Source: Leeuwenhoekiella polynyae (GTDB lineage: Bacteria > Bacteroidota > Bacteroidia > Flavobacteriales > Flavobacteriaceae). Taken from it: a DNA stretch of 64,000 nucleotides. Of this stretch, positions 1 through 9,363 are shown piece by piece. The notes beneath the pieces are model-generated. The model did no database searches and was not told where the DNA came from. It was given only the letters and a program-made list of their open reading frames with translations. The stretch spans positions 186,001 to 250,000 of the forward strand of contig NZ_QOVK01000004.1 of NCBI RefSeq assembly GCF_004104075.1, given 5' to 3'. Position 1 is the first letter of the stretch. Each line of letters starts with the position of its first letter. Made by a program: the position numbers and the translations under genes.

Positions 1-55
1 TAATTTTTAAATTATTCGGCAAATAAGCATATAAAAAGTGAAATTTTGAAAACAT
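1..55 (-). CDS. possible N-terminus of a leftward gene cut by the window edge
   Basis: A reading frame starts with ATG (complement of 53-55) and stays open for 18 codons to the window edge, beginning MFSKFHFLYAYLP. A purine-rich GAGGAG lies just upstream of the ATG, and a good Bacteroidota -7 box (TATATTTGCGC on the minus strand) lies about 45 bases further up. Too little is visible to name a product. The start is inferred from the promoter and ribosome-site context only. Confidence 0.35.
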   Translation of the reverse strand, partial: MFSKFHFLYAYLPNNLKI

Positions 56-96
56 TATTGCTCCTCAAAAGCCTTTACGTTTTAGATGCTCTTAGT

Positions 97-117
97 GCGC
101 AAATATAGGTATATTTG
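97..117. promoter_or_regulatory. back-to-back -7 promoter boxes in one palindrome
   Basis: Positions 100-117 read CAAATATA-GG-TATATTTG, a perfect inverted repeat. Read on the plus strand, 110-117 is TATATTTG, matching the Bacteroidota -7 consensus TAnnTTTG about 20 bases upstream of the rhomboid ATG. Read on the minus strand, the same palindrome gives TATATTTGCGC for the leftward gene. No clear -33 box is obvious for either direction. Confidence 0.55.
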
Positions 118-137
118 ACCCCAAAATTAGAGCTTTT

Positions 138-788
138 ATGGGTGATTTAAATTTAATAACCGTTGTTGTTATTGGTATCAATGTATTGATCTCAATGAAG
201 GGTTTTAATGATTATTCTTTTTTTGAAAAATATAAGTTTAATACAGGCGCAGTACGCAGGGGCGAACAAATACGTATTCTTTCTTCTGGTTTCTTACATG
301 TGAGTACCTCTCACTTGTTTTTTAATATGTTAACCCTTTATTTTTTTGCTCCAATTGTTATTACTCTTTTAGGGAATTGGGAATTTGTAGTTATTTATTT
401 AGGGAGTTTAATTCTGGGGAATTTACTTTCTTACTATTTTCATAAGGATGAATATCACTATACGGCGGTAGGAGCCAGTGGTGCAGTATCTGGAATCTTA
501 TATTCAGCTATTTTACTTAATCCAGATATGAGCTTGTATATGTTCTTTATTCCTGTGCCAATTCCGGCATATATCTTTGGAATAGGATATTTATTGTATT
601 CGATTTACGGAATGCGTGCTAATAATGACAATATAGGTCACGATGCACATTTTGGCGGGGCAGTAGGCGGTTATGTTATTACTTTGTTAATGGCTCCGGT
701 GTTGCTTCAGATTAACACCTTGATGGTAGGTCTTTTAGCAATTCCTATCGTGATTTTATTTGTGCTCAGCAAAACCGGTAAGCTATAA
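138..788 (+). CDS. rhomboid-family intramembrane serine protease
   Basis: A polytopic membrane protein of 216 residues with the rhomboid signature. GASG at 112-115 carries the catalytic serine (Ser114), and the sequence around His171 (GHDAHFGG) supplies the second catalytic residue. The loop-helix motif HLFFN near residues 59-63 matches the conserved HxxxN of the family. About six hydrophobic segments are visible, the usual rhomboid core without extra domains. Rhomboids cleave transmembrane substrates within the bilayer; the substrate here cannot be told. The gene has its own promoter and is followed by the SIMPL gene 43 bases later, possibly co-transcribed. Confidence 0.9.
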   Translation: MGDLNLITVVVIGINVLISMKGFNDYSFFEKYKFNTGAVRRGEQIRILSSGFLHVSTSHLFFNMLTLYFFAPIVITLLGNWEFVVIYLGSLILGNLLSYYFHKDEYHYTAVGASGAVSGILYSAILLNPDMSLYMFFIPVPIPAYIFGIGYLLYSIYGMRANNDNIGHDAHFGGAVGGYVITLLMAPVLLQINTLMVGLLAIPIVILFVLSKTGKL

Positions 789-831
789 TGGCACGCCTCT
801 TGCTTTTGTATTAGAAAATAAAACAACTATT

Positions 832-1509
832 ATGAAATCTATTTTAATTCTTGCAATTACCGCTATGTCAACTATGGCACATGCACAGCAAATTCAACCA
901 ACAGTAAGTGTAACAGGAGAAGGTAAGGTTATTGCCGTGCCTGACGAAGTTACTATACGTATGGGTGTTCAAACCGAAGGAAAAGACGCTAAAACCGTAA
1001 AATCTGAAAATGATGCTAGTGTAGATAAAGTGCTTGATTATTTATTGAAAATGAATATTTCTCAGAATCAGGTACAAACAGAATATGTGAATCTGAATAA
1101 GAACTACGACTATAATACAAAAACTTATAACTATATAGCGAGTCAGACCATTTCAGTAAAACTGAAAGATTTGTCAAAATATGATAACATCATGTCTGGC
1201 CTTGTATCTTCTGGTATTAATACGATAAATGGTGTTGATTTTTCTTCTTCTAAAATGGAAGCATATGAGGCTGAAGCACGTAAGAAAGCAGTAGCAAATG
1301 CTAAAGAGAAAGCAAAAGAATATGCTGGCGTACTTGGCCAAAATATAGGCAAAGCTTTATTGATTGCAGAGCAGGGTACCAGTTCACCACAACCTCAGCC
1401 TATGTATAAAATGGCAATGGCAGAAATGGATTCAACTCAGCGAACATTAGCTCCGGGTGAATTAACAATCACTTCTAAAATTCAGGTAAGTTTTGAACTT
1501 TTAGACTAA
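832..1509 (+). CDS. SIMPL domain (DUF541) periplasmic protein
   Basis: A 226-residue exported protein. I start it at ATG 832 because the product then opens with a clean signal peptide (MKSILILAITAMSTMAHAQ), whereas the in-frame ATG at 760 would lie inside the rhomboid gene and add a non-signal leader. The body has the SIMPL/DUF541 pattern: VSVTGEGKVIAVPDEV near the N-terminus, then the Y(N)Y..QTISVKL strand region and a helical AEARKKAVANAKEKAKEYA segment. The family is a periplasmic or outer-membrane-associated fold of poorly defined function. The signal ends at a short TTGGC/GCCAA hairpin (1522-1535) too weak to call a terminator confidently. Confidence 0.88.
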   Translation: MKSILILAITAMSTMAHAQQIQPTVSVTGEGKVIAVPDEVTIRMGVQTEGKDAKTVKSENDASVDKVLDYLLKMNISQNQVQTEYVNLNKNYDYNTKTYNYIASQTISVKLKDLSKYDNIMSGLVSSGINTINGVDFSSSKMEAYEAEARKKAVANAKEKAKEYAGVLGQNIGKALLIAEQGTSSPQPQPMYKMAMAEMDSTQRTLAPGELTITSKIQVSFELLD

Positions 1510-1547
1510 TGAACATTTAACTTGGCGTTTGCCAAAAACTTGATAAA

Positions 1548-1574
1548 GGGCTTATAAATTACGTTTATAAGTCC
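1548..1574 (-). terminator. hairpin overlapping the stop of the GNAT gene
   Basis: GGGCTTATAAA (1548-1558) pairs with TTTATAAGTCC (1564-1574), with one G-U pair. On the minus strand it is followed by TTTATC rather than a long U-run, so it is a weak candidate intrinsic terminator that overlaps the last codons. Confidence 0.35.
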
Positions 1575-2670
1575 TTCTTCTTTTGTGTAAAACGTGATCA
1601 TATTTTTTCCAAAGCTGTTGTATAGCTTTGTTTTCTTCCAACTCAGGGTTTGTTTCAACTTGCGTAATTCCGTTAGCAGAAAATAAGTCTTGCATCGCTT
1701 GAAATATAACAGCTGTTACTCCTTTTCCTTGATATTCAGGATCAATACCTATCAGGTAAAAAGCTGCAGTATCATTTTGTTTACGGGCTTTTAAAAGATG
1801 TATAAAACCAAAAGGCCATAAACTTCCATTAGCTTTTTTAAGCGCTTTACTAAATGAAGGCATTGTGATTGCAAAGGCAATTAATTTTCCTTCAACATTC
1901 TCAATACATTTTATATAATGCGGATTGATATACTTAATGTATTTATCCTTATAGTGATCGATCTGGTATTGCTGAATAGGAACAAATGTACTGAGATCGT
2001 TATAGGTTTTATTAAGTAACCCAAACATATCATCTACATAAGGCAAAATCTCTTTACTGTTGTTAAAATGTATCAATTTTAGTTTGTAACGCTCAGTAAT
2101 TATTCGAGCAAACTTTTCTACTTTTTCAGGAGATTTTTTGGGAATCTGAATTTTATATTCTACCCATTCTGAAGCTTTCTCAAAGTTTAGCTTTTCAAAA
2201 TGCTCTTTATAATAAGGGTGGTTATACCATGTGATCATGGTATTGAGATACTCAAAACCTTCTACGAGCATCCCGGCTTTTTCCATATTGCTAAAACCTA
2301 CAGGACCTTCAATCCAGTTAAGGTCATTAGCTCTTCCTATTTCTTCAATCTGGGCAATCATGGCTTTGGTAACCTCAAGGTCATCAATAGCATCAAACCA
2401 GCCAAAACGCATTTTTGGTTTACCCTGCTCATTAATTTCAATGTGGTTAATGATAGCTGCAATACGTCCCACAGTCTTGTTTCCTTTAAAAGCCAGGAAA
2501 AAGCGTGCTTCGGCATTTTTAAAAACAGGATTCTTTTCAGGATCCATGCTTTCGAGTTCGTCATTAACTAATGGCGGAACCCAGTTTGTGCTTTTATCAT
2601 ATAGTGAGAACGGGAATTTGACAAATTGTGTCAATTCCTGTTTCGTTTTCATTTCCTTAATTGTAATCAT
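1552..2670 (-). CDS. GNAT-fold N-acetyltransferase-like protein
   Basis: A soluble protein of 372 residues. The C-terminal half (about 255-350) has the GNAT core: IAFAITMPSF, then FYLIGIDPEYQGKGVTAVIFQAM, in which Q-GKG matches the acetyl-CoA pyrophosphate-binding motif A. The N-terminal half (KFPFSLYDKSTNWVPPL, FFLAFKGNKTVGRIAAIIN) is a second GNAT-like half seen in this family. Members are widely distributed in Bacteroidota and their acyl acceptor is unknown; some databases carry historical wrong names. It stands alone, convergent with the SIMPL gene. Confidence 0.75.
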   Translation of the reverse strand: MITIKEMKTKQELTQFVKFPFSLYDKSTNWVPPLVNDELESMDPEKNPVFKNAEARFFLAFKGNKTVGRIAAIINHIEINEQGKPKMRFGWFDAIDDLEVTKAMIAQIEEIGRANDLNWIEGPVGFSNMEKAGMLVEGFEYLNTMITWYNHPYYKEHFEKLNFEKASEWVEYKIQIPKKSPEKVEKFARIITERYKLKLIHFNNSKEILPYVDDMFGLLNKTYNDLSTFVPIQQYQIDHYKDKYIKYINPHYIKCIENVEGKLIAFAITMPSFSKALKKANGSLWPFGFIHLLKARKQNDTAAFYLIGIDPEYQGKGVTAVIFQAMQDLFSANGITQVETNPELEENKAIQQLWKKYDHVLHKRRRTYKRNL

Positions 2671-2709
2671 TCTGCTCGAGTAATATAGCTTGTAAAGGTA
2701 ACCGTATTT

Positions 2710-3600
2710 TTATTTCTGCGGAAGTAACTCGTCGTTACTATGAAAATCAAGACGGTAAGAAAGACCTAGTCCCAGTTGTTGGCGATTTGGTGTTTCTTTA
2801 AAATTAATTAATGCACTTATATCTACCTGTAAATCTTTGGTGATTAGATAAGCTCCACCAAACCGGAATAAATCATCAGCATAAATATCACTCATAATAA
2901 CTTGAAATTCTGCAAATGCAGCAATTTTTGGGTTAAAGGAATGTGTCATTGTAGTTATCCAGGCTTTGGTAGGATAATCGGTTAAAAACTGGTCGTATAT
3001 AAAATTATTAACCCAAACCCAGCGACCCCAATTGTGTTGTGTAATGGCCACGACCTTAGGTGTAAAGCCAGACTGACTTTCTGGTAAAAAAGGGTTGTTA
3101 TCCTCATACACATAGTTAGCGCCAGAATAAATGGACACAGCGGGTATTAAGGTACGCCACTTAAAAGCTCTGTTTGCGTGATAACTGTAAACATTTATTT
3201 TTTCTTCGTAGTTTTTATAAGGATCGTACAATAAATATTTTACACCTGCAGTAACGATAGGGAAGCCGCTATGACTATATGGTTCATTTGCTCCTGAAGT
3301 TTGAGTAATCTCCTCATATAAATATGATCCACTAAGGTTAAATTCTAATTGCTCTTTTATAGCTCCATATCTAAACTGAAATTCACCACCAATATTATCA
3401 GTTTCAGTATTTAAAAGATTATGAGATTCTTTTCCCATTATAGCGCCTACTTCTGCCTGAAAAACACCACGACCTACCGCAAAAGCACCTTGAGATTGGC
3501 CGGGGCGATTGGAGTTGAGTGTTTCAGTGTACTGAGATTTAGCCTGTTGCGTGCAAAAGCACAGCAAGAAGGTTAAACTAAAAATCAATTTAGCTGGCAT
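2710..3600 (-). CDS. outer-membrane beta-barrel protein, MetA-pathway transporter-like
   Basis: A 296-residue exported protein with a signal peptide (LIFSLTFLLCFCTQQAKSQ) followed by alternating amphipathic strands rich in Tyr, Trp and Asn, as expected for an outer-membrane barrel. The opening LNSNRPGQSQGAFAVGRGVFQAEVG and repeated strand-turn pattern resemble the family named for the phenol-degradation MetA pathway, which is commonly annotated only as transporter. It is followed, 39 bases on, by the GNAT gene on the same strand. No substrate can be deduced. Confidence 0.65.
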   Translation of the reverse strand: MPAKLIFSLTFLLCFCTQQAKSQYTETLNSNRPGQSQGAFAVGRGVFQAEVGAIMGKESHNLLNTETDNIGGEFQFRYGAIKEQLEFNLSGSYLYEEITQTSGANEPYSHSGFPIVTAGVKYLLYDPYKNYEEKINVYSYHANRAFKWRTLIPAVSIYSGANYVYEDNNPFLPESQSGFTPKVVAITQHNWGRWVWVNNFIYDQFLTDYPTKAWITTMTHSFNPKIAAFAEFQVIMSDIYADDLFRFGGAYLITKDLQVDISALINFKETPNRQQLGLGLSYRLDFHSNDELLPQK

Positions 3601-3775
3601 AATCCTGAAATATTTAGGTTTAAAGTTTAGGTGATAAAATTCCTAATCAGACAAACATAGTGTAAAAATAAGAGATAGCCTAAAGATAGAAATAGAACCC
3701 TAAGATTTGGTTTTTATTCTTTTTTTAAGGCTAAAAAGAAGCTTAATGGTTAATTTTGTTTCAAATACCATACTG

Positions 3776-4036
3776 ATGAAATTTATACAAACACTTCTCA
3801 TAATTCTCCTTATATTTTTTGGTTTACGCATTCTTTTTAGACTGTTAGCACCATATATAATGCGTTATATAGCAAAGAAAGCAGGAGAGCGTTTTCAAAA
3901 TATGGCTCAGGGATACTCTTCTCAAAATCAATCTTCTAAACCTGAAGGAGAGACCGTGATTGACGAAGTTCCCAAACGCGAGCATACTTCAAATAAAAAC
4001 GTGGGTGAATATATCGATTACGAAGAAATTGACTAA
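3776..4036 (+). CDS. DUF4834 family small membrane protein
   Basis: An 86-residue protein starting at ATG 3776 (MKFIQTLLIILLIFFGLRILFRLL). The upstream in-frame ATGs at 3707 and 3746 would only add an unlikely leader. One transmembrane helix (about 5-25) is followed by a basic stretch and an acidic, charged tail ending GEYIDYEEID, the layout of DUF4834 proteins. The function is unknown. It lies 30 bases before the YfhO-like gene and is probably its operon partner. Confidence 0.75.
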   Translation: MKFIQTLLIILLIFFGLRILFRLLAPYIMRYIAKKAGERFQNMAQGYSSQNQSSKPEGETVIDEVPKREHTSNKNVGEYIDYEEID

Positions 4037-4066
4037 TTTCCGCATTCTAGTTTCTAGCAAATATTT

Positions 4067-6520
4067 ATGAATTTTTCTTTTAAAAAAATAGGGCCACACC
4101 TCGCTGTGGTTTTGGTTTTTATAGTAACGGCATTGCTTTATTTTAGTCCGGTGCTTTCTGGTAAAAAAATGTTTCAAAGCGATATACAACAATATCGCGG
4201 GATGGCTAGAGAGCAAATGGATTTCAGAGAGCAAACAGGAGAAGAACCGTATTGGACTGATGCTGCTTTTGGAGGAATGCCCACCTATCAATTAGGAGCA
4301 AAATATCCTTTTAACTGGATAAAAAGTTTAGATCTTAGTATACGTTTTTTACCTAGGCCTGCAGATTATCTTTTCTTATATTTTATAGGGTTTTACATAT
4401 TGCTACTTGTGCTTAAACTAGATTGGCGCTATGCAGGATTGGGTGCACTGGCTTTTGGTTTTTCAAGTTATCTTATTATAATTCTAGGTGTTGGTCATAA
4501 TGCAAAAGCACACGCTATTGCCTATATGCCGCTGGTTTTAAGCGGAATCATTCTCACCTTCCGTAAAAAATATATTTGGGGTTTTGTGCTCACCACTATT
4601 GCGATGGCTTTAGAAATTGTAGCCAATCACGTGCAAATGACTTATTACCTCATGCTTTTGGTATTGGTTCTAGGTGCAGCCTATCTTATTGATGCGTTTC
4701 GTAAAAAAGAGTTACCACATTTCTTTAAGAGTGTGGGTATTTTGATACTTGCTGTTGGTCTTGCAATCGGGACTAACGCTGCAAGTTTAATGGCAACTTC
4801 AGAATACAGCGCTTTCAGTACGCGAGGGAAAAGTGAATTAACTATAACTCCAGACGGAAATCCTAAAACTGACGTTGGCGGTTTAGATAAAGCGTATATT
4901 AATCAATACAGTTATGGTATTTCTGAATCACTAGACTTGTTTATTGCCGGTTTATACGGAGGATCTAATTCTGAGCCTTATAAAAAAAATAGTGCCTTTA
5001 CAGAATTTTTAAAAAAACAAGGAGTTCCTGCAACTCAAGTACCTTCAATTTTTGGACAATTTGGTTTGTATTACTGGGGGAGTCAACCCGGTGTTTCTGG
5101 TCCGGCTTATCTGGGCGCAGTAATTGTTTTTCTGTTCGTGCTAGGGTTATTTATGGTAAAAGGCAGACTCAAATGGTGGCTTGTCGGTGGTACATTAATT
5201 TCTTTATTATTAAGTTTTGGCGGTAATTTATCGTGGTTTACTGACCTGTGGATTGATTATTTCCCACTGTACAACAAATTTCGAGCAGTTACTTCTATAC
5301 AAGTAATTTTAGAGTTATGTGTTCCGGTTTTAGCAGTTTTTGGATTATATAAAATGCTTCAGAAAACCGAATCTAAAGCCCATAAATTAAACGCTCTTAA
5401 GTGGACAACAATAATCACAGGCGGATTATCACTGATTATTCTTCTGTTTAATGGAAGTCTTTTTTCATTTTCCGGTGGAAACGATGCATTTTTCATTCAG
5501 AATTATGGAATGGAATTTATAAATGCAATAAAAGAAGACCGAAAAGCGCTTTTAGTAAGCGATACTATAAAGACTTTAGTATTGGTATTAATCGCTGCCG
5601 GATTGATTTGGTTTTACTTGAAAAAAAAGGTTTCAGAAAATCAGGTTATTCTTGTAATGGCGATTCTTATTGTTTTTGACTTGGTTCAGGTTGACCGTCG
5701 TTATGTGAATACAGAGAATTTTATGGCTGCTCGCATTGTTGAAAAACCTTTTCAGGCAACACATGCAGATCAGCAAATTTTGCAGGATACAACAAAATAT
5801 CGTGTTTATGAGCAAAGTATAGGTCTTAATGGTGCACGTACGAGTTATTTTCACAGTTCTATAGGAGGTTATCACGGTGCAAAGCCAGCGCGTTTGCAAG
5901 ATTTGGTTGAGTTCTATTTATATAATGGTAACATCAAACCATTAAACTTACTCAACGTAAAATATATAATTACACAAAATGAAGAAGGGGCAGAGCAAGT
6001 ACAGATAAATCCACAAGCAAATGGAAATGCATGGTTTGTGCAAAATGTAAAAATAGTAGCTGATGCAGATACCGAAATTCTTTCTTTAGATAGTTTAAAT
6101 ACTAAACAAACTGCAGTAGTTCAAAAACAATTTGCGGATGAGATTTCAGGGAAGATCTTTCCTCAGGATTCTACAGCTTCTATAAAATTGGTTGAGCATC
6201 AGCCTAACTACTTGAAGTATCAATCTAATTCTGATATGGATCGTTTAGCTGTTTTTAGCGAAGTGTATTATCCTGATGGTTGGAATGCATATGTTGATGG
6301 AAATAAAGCAAAATATTTTAAAGCAGACTATATCTTAAGAGGAATGATGGTTCCTGCGGGAAATCATATTATAGAATTTAAGTTTGAGCCACAAGTTGTG
6401 AAAACCGGTAGTAAAATTAGTTTAGCCAGTAATATTCTTCTGGTTTTAGTTATAATAGGGGCTGTGTTTTTTGGTATTAAAAGATCTCAAAACGACTCAG
6501 ATTCTGAGACAGTTTCTTAA
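4067..6520 (+). CDS. YfhO-like multi-spanning membrane protein
   Basis: An 817-residue protein with about a dozen hydrophobic segments in the first 540 residues and a last helix near 790-810. The long extracytoplasmic C-terminal part includes VFSEVYYPDGWNAYVDGNKA, a segment highly typical of YfhO family proteins, which are GT-C-like membrane proteins involved in envelope glycan or teichoic-acid glycosylation in Gram-positives. The next two genes encode a glycosyltransferase and a flippase, which supports a role in making or modifying a surface glycan. The exact donor and acceptor cannot be read from the sequence. Confidence 0.85.
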   Translation: MNFSFKKIGPHLAVVLVFIVTALLYFSPVLSGKKMFQSDIQQYRGMAREQMDFREQTGEEPYWTDAAFGGMPTYQLGAKYPFNWIKSLDLSIRFLPRPADYLFLYFIGFYILLLVLKLDWRYAGLGALAFGFSSYLIIILGVGHNAKAHAIAYMPLVLSGIILTFRKKYIWGFVLTTIAMALEIVANHVQMTYYLMLLVLVLGAAYLIDAFRKKELPHFFKSVGILILAVGLAIGTNAASLMATSEYSAFSTRGKSELTITPDGNPKTDVGGLDKAYINQYSYGISESLDLFIAGLYGGSNSEPYKKNSAFTEFLKKQGVPATQVPSIFGQFGLYYWGSQPGVSGPAYLGAVIVFLFVLGLFMVKGRLKWWLVGGTLISLLLSFGGNLSWFTDLWIDYFPLYNKFRAVTSIQVILELCVPVLAVFGLYKMLQKTESKAHKLNALKWTTIITGGLSLIILLFNGSLFSFSGGNDAFFIQNYGMEFINAIKEDRKALLVSDTIKTLVLVLIAAGLIWFYLKKKVSENQVILVMAILIVFDLVQVDRRYVNTENFMAARIVEKPFQATHADQQILQDTTKYRVYEQSIGLNGARTSYFHSSIGGYHGAKPARLQDLVEFYLYNGNIKPLNLLNVKYIITQNEEGAEQVQINPQANGNAWFVQNVKIVADADTEILSLDSLNTKQTAVVQKQFADEISGKIFPQDSTASIKLVEHQPNYLKYQSNSDMDRLAVFSEVYYPDGWNAYVDGNKAKYFKADYILRGMMVPAGNHIIEFKFEPQVVKTGSKISLASNILLVLVIIGAVFFGIKRSQNDSDSETVS

Positions 6521-6556
6521 TAGGTTTAAAATCTTCAATAATAAAATTTTAGTTCT

Positions 6557-7840
6557 GTGAAAAAGGCGTTAATCATCTGTTATTATTGGCCTCCTGCAGG
6601 AGGTCCCGGAGTTCAGCGCTGGTTAAAATTTGTAAAATACTTAAGAGATTTTAATGTAGAACCTGTGGTTTACGCTCCAGAAAATCCACATTATCCTCTA
6701 CAAGATTCGAGCTTAGAGAATGAGATTCCAAAAGGGATTGAAATCATCAAAAAACCTATCTTAGAACCTTACGGTCTAGCAAAATTATTTTCAAAAGAAA
6801 GTACGCGTCAAATAAGCTCTGGAATAATAAAATCAAATACTAAACAGAGTTTTCTTCAGAAGCTGATGCTTTTTGTGAGAGGAAATCTTTTTGTTCCTGA
6901 TGCTCGAAAGTGGTGGGTAAAACCTTCGGTTAACTACTTGTCAAGCTATTTAAAAAAGAATCCGGTAGATATCATTATCACAACTGGTCCACCGCATAGT
7001 TTGCATTTAATAGGTTTAGGTTTGAAAAAGCAAACTAACTTGCCTTGGCTGGCAGATTTTAGGGATCCTTGGACAACTATCGGTTATCAAAAAAAATTAA
7101 AACTTACAAACTGGGCTATTAAGAAACACGCTAACCTAGAGTTTGAAGTTTTAACTAAGGCAGATCATATACTTGTGACTAGTCCTACCACACAGTCTGA
7201 TTTTGAAAAAACGACAAGTACACCTATACGTTGTATAACGAACGGTTTTGATGATGAAGATATGCCGAAAACAAGGTTAGATACTGCTTTTACGTTAGCT
7301 CATATTGGGTCTTTACTAGAAGATAGAAATCCTAAAATTTTGTGGGATGTACTTCAGGAATTAGTCACAGAATTACCTGAATTTTCAAAAGATTTAAAAA
7401 TTGAATTGACAGGTAGAGTAGGAGCCTCAGTAATAGATTCGATTAAAGAGAGGGATTTAGGTGATAATTTATCACTTCCCGGTTATATAGGTCATTCAGA
7501 AGCTTTACAAAAACAACATAGTGCTCAGCTGCTACTTTTGATAGAAATAGATTCTCAGGAAACCGAAGCAATTATTCCAGGAAAACTATTTGAATATTTG
7601 GCGGCTAGAAGACCTATACTTGCAATAGGACCAAAGCATTCTGATATTGATTCAATTTTAGAGAAATCAGAAGGCGGAGTTTATTTTAATTATCAGCAAA
7701 AACAAGAATTAAAAAAACTAATTAAAACAAAGTATGAGCGTTTTAAAAGTATCGGAATTCCATCAACAATTGGGAATGTTGACGAGTATTCCAGAAAGAA
7801 TTTAACTAAAGATCTGGCCCAACTTATATATTCAATCTAA
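6557..7840 (+). CDS. GT4-like glycosyltransferase
   Basis: A 427-residue protein that begins at GTG 6557; no in-frame ATG gives the conserved N-terminus KKALIICYYWPPAGGPGVQRW. That opening, the donor-domain segment GKLFEYLAARRPILAIGP (about 350-367) and the acceptor-side motif ADFRDPW fit the two-Rossmann GT-B fold of family 4-like enzymes. The conserved Glu of GKLFEYL contacts the sugar nucleotide in the family. It sits between the YfhO-like gene (36 bases) and the flippase gene (7 bases), so the three are probably one transcript for a surface glycan. Confidence 0.85.
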   Translation: MKKALIICYYWPPAGGPGVQRWLKFVKYLRDFNVEPVVYAPENPHYPLQDSSLENEIPKGIEIIKKPILEPYGLAKLFSKESTRQISSGIIKSNTKQSFLQKLMLFVRGNLFVPDARKWWVKPSVNYLSSYLKKNPVDIIITTGPPHSLHLIGLGLKKQTNLPWLADFRDPWTTIGYQKKLKLTNWAIKKHANLEFEVLTKADHILVTSPTTQSDFEKTTSTPIRCITNGFDDEDMPKTRLDTAFTLAHIGSLLEDRNPKILWDVLQELVTELPEFSKDLKIELTGRVGASVIDSIKERDLGDNLSLPGYIGHSEALQKQHSAQLLLLIEIDSQETEAIIPGKLFEYLAARRPILAIGPKHSDIDSILEKSEGGVYFNYQQKQELKKLIKTKYERFKSIGIPSTIGNVDEYSRKNLTKDLAQLIYSI

Positions 7841-7847
7841 TATTAAT

Positions 7848-9317
7848 ATGGGCATTGTTGCTTCACAATCCTTTAAAAATTTAATCACAACCTATCTGGG
7901 TTTTGGTATAGGAGCGTTGAATACGCTCGTGCTATACGTGCATTTTTTTAAAGACGAATACTACGGCTTGGTAGGTTTTCTATTGAGTGCTGCTACATTA
8001 GCAATGCCATTTGTAGCTTTGGGAGTGCAAAACACGATGATTAAGTTTTATTCATCTTATAGCGGGCGTAAGCAAGATGATTTCCTGTCGTTTATGCTGG
8101 TTATGCCAATGGCAGTTTTGATTCCTATTTCTATTGGTGTTTCAATTTTCTACGATCAACTGGTTGACTTTTTAGCCTCTAAAAACGAAATAGTACGTCC
8201 TTATGTATTTCTTATAGGAATTATTGCTTTTGCAATGGCTTATTTTGAAATCAGTTATGCCTGGTCAAAAACACAATTGCAAAGTGTTTTTGGCAATATG
8301 ATGAATGAAGTTTTTCATCGTTTAGGTATTATGATTTTGTTGATTCTATTTGCTTTTAAATTACTTACTACCGAAGGTTTTTTATATGGGGTTGCTGTCG
8401 TTTATCTTTTGAGAATGGTGATAATGATGAGTTATGCGTTTAAATTACGCAGACCTCGTTTACGGATTTCGATTCCTCAAGAATGGAGTTCTATTTTAAA
8501 ATATAGTGCATTGATCATTATTGCAGGCTCAATAGCGGTAATGATTCTTGAAATAGACATGTTTATGTTAGGAAAACTCGTGCCTATTGAAAATGTAGCC
8601 TATTATTCTGTTGGAATATATATTGCTGCAGTTATAGCAGTTCCTGTGAGAGCAATGCATCAAATTATATACCCACTAACTGCAAATTATTTGAATGAAA
8701 GACGATTCATAGAACTTAAAGATTTATATAAAAAGAGTTCTATAACGCTTTACGCAATTTCTGGTTTGATTTTTCTTTTAATCATTTGCAACATTCAAAG
8801 TTTATATTTATTACTTGATCCTGCTTATAGTAAGGGGTTGTATGTAGTACTTCTAATTTCTTTGGCAAAGTTGGTAGACAATCTAATGGGAAATAATAAT
8901 GCAATTTTATACAATAGCGATTATTACCGGCTTGTATTAGTCTTAGGAGTAATCCTTGTTGTTGTTGCTGTGAGTCTCAATCTAATATTTATACCAAAAC
9001 TAGGAATTAACGGAGCGGCTATAGCTACATTTATGGCTTCAGTTGTTTATGCTTTCTCAAAAATAGTGGTTGTATTTAAAAAATTTAAGATGCATCCTTT
9101 TACTAAGGAAACACTTTTTTTAACCAGTATTCTTGGGGCATTAGGATTGGGGTTTTTCTTTTGGGATTTTGAGTGGCATCCTATAGTGTCTATAGGAGTG
9201 AAGTCTATTATTTTAAGCTTGGCTTATTTGATAATTGTTTACAAACTGAATATCTCTAATGAAATCAATAATTGGTTAAACCTATACCTATTAAGGAGAA
9301 AATCCCGACCTGAATAA
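7848..9317 (+). CDS. polysaccharide biosynthesis flippase (Wzx/MOP superfamily)
   Basis: A 489-residue integral membrane protein with roughly 12-14 hydrophobic segments spread over its length and short basic loops, the usual size and profile of lipid-linked oligosaccharide flippases. The LGINGAAIATFMASVVYAFSKI segment around residues 380-405 is characteristic of the family. It begins seven bases after the glycosyltransferase stop. It would move a lipid-linked glycan across the inner membrane; the glycan is unknown. A single flippase plus one glycosyltransferase is too small for a full O-antigen locus. Confidence 0.85.
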   Translation: MGIVASQSFKNLITTYLGFGIGALNTLVLYVHFFKDEYYGLVGFLLSAATLAMPFVALGVQNTMIKFYSSYSGRKQDDFLSFMLVMPMAVLIPISIGVSIFYDQLVDFLASKNEIVRPYVFLIGIIAFAMAYFEISYAWSKTQLQSVFGNMMNEVFHRLGIMILLILFAFKLLTTEGFLYGVAVVYLLRMVIMMSYAFKLRRPRLRISIPQEWSSILKYSALIIIAGSIAVMILEIDMFMLGKLVPIENVAYYSVGIYIAAVIAVPVRAMHQIIYPLTANYLNERRFIELKDLYKKSSITLYAISGLIFLLIICNIQSLYLLLDPAYSKGLYVVLLISLAKLVDNLMGNNNAILYNSDYYRLVLVLGVILVVVAVSLNLIFIPKLGINGAAIATFMASVVYAFSKIVVVFKKFKMHPFTKETLFLTSILGALGLGFFFWDFEWHPIVSIGVKSIILSLAYLIIVYKLNISNEINNWLNLYLLRRKSRPE

Positions 9318-9363
9318 AATCAAGTGCGGGACCTTCCAACTAACCAACCAAAGCGTTTATATT

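Noticed and set aside
760-831. Earlier in-frame ATG for the SIMPL gene
   Set aside because: It lies inside the rhomboid gene and would hide the clean signal peptide beginning at 832.
2200-2683. Long open frames on the plus strand opposite the GNAT gene
   Set aside because: They mirror the GNAT coding frame, have no signal or domain character and no ribosome site. Similar antisense frames inside gltB, dnaN, the MscS genes and others were rejected for the same reason.
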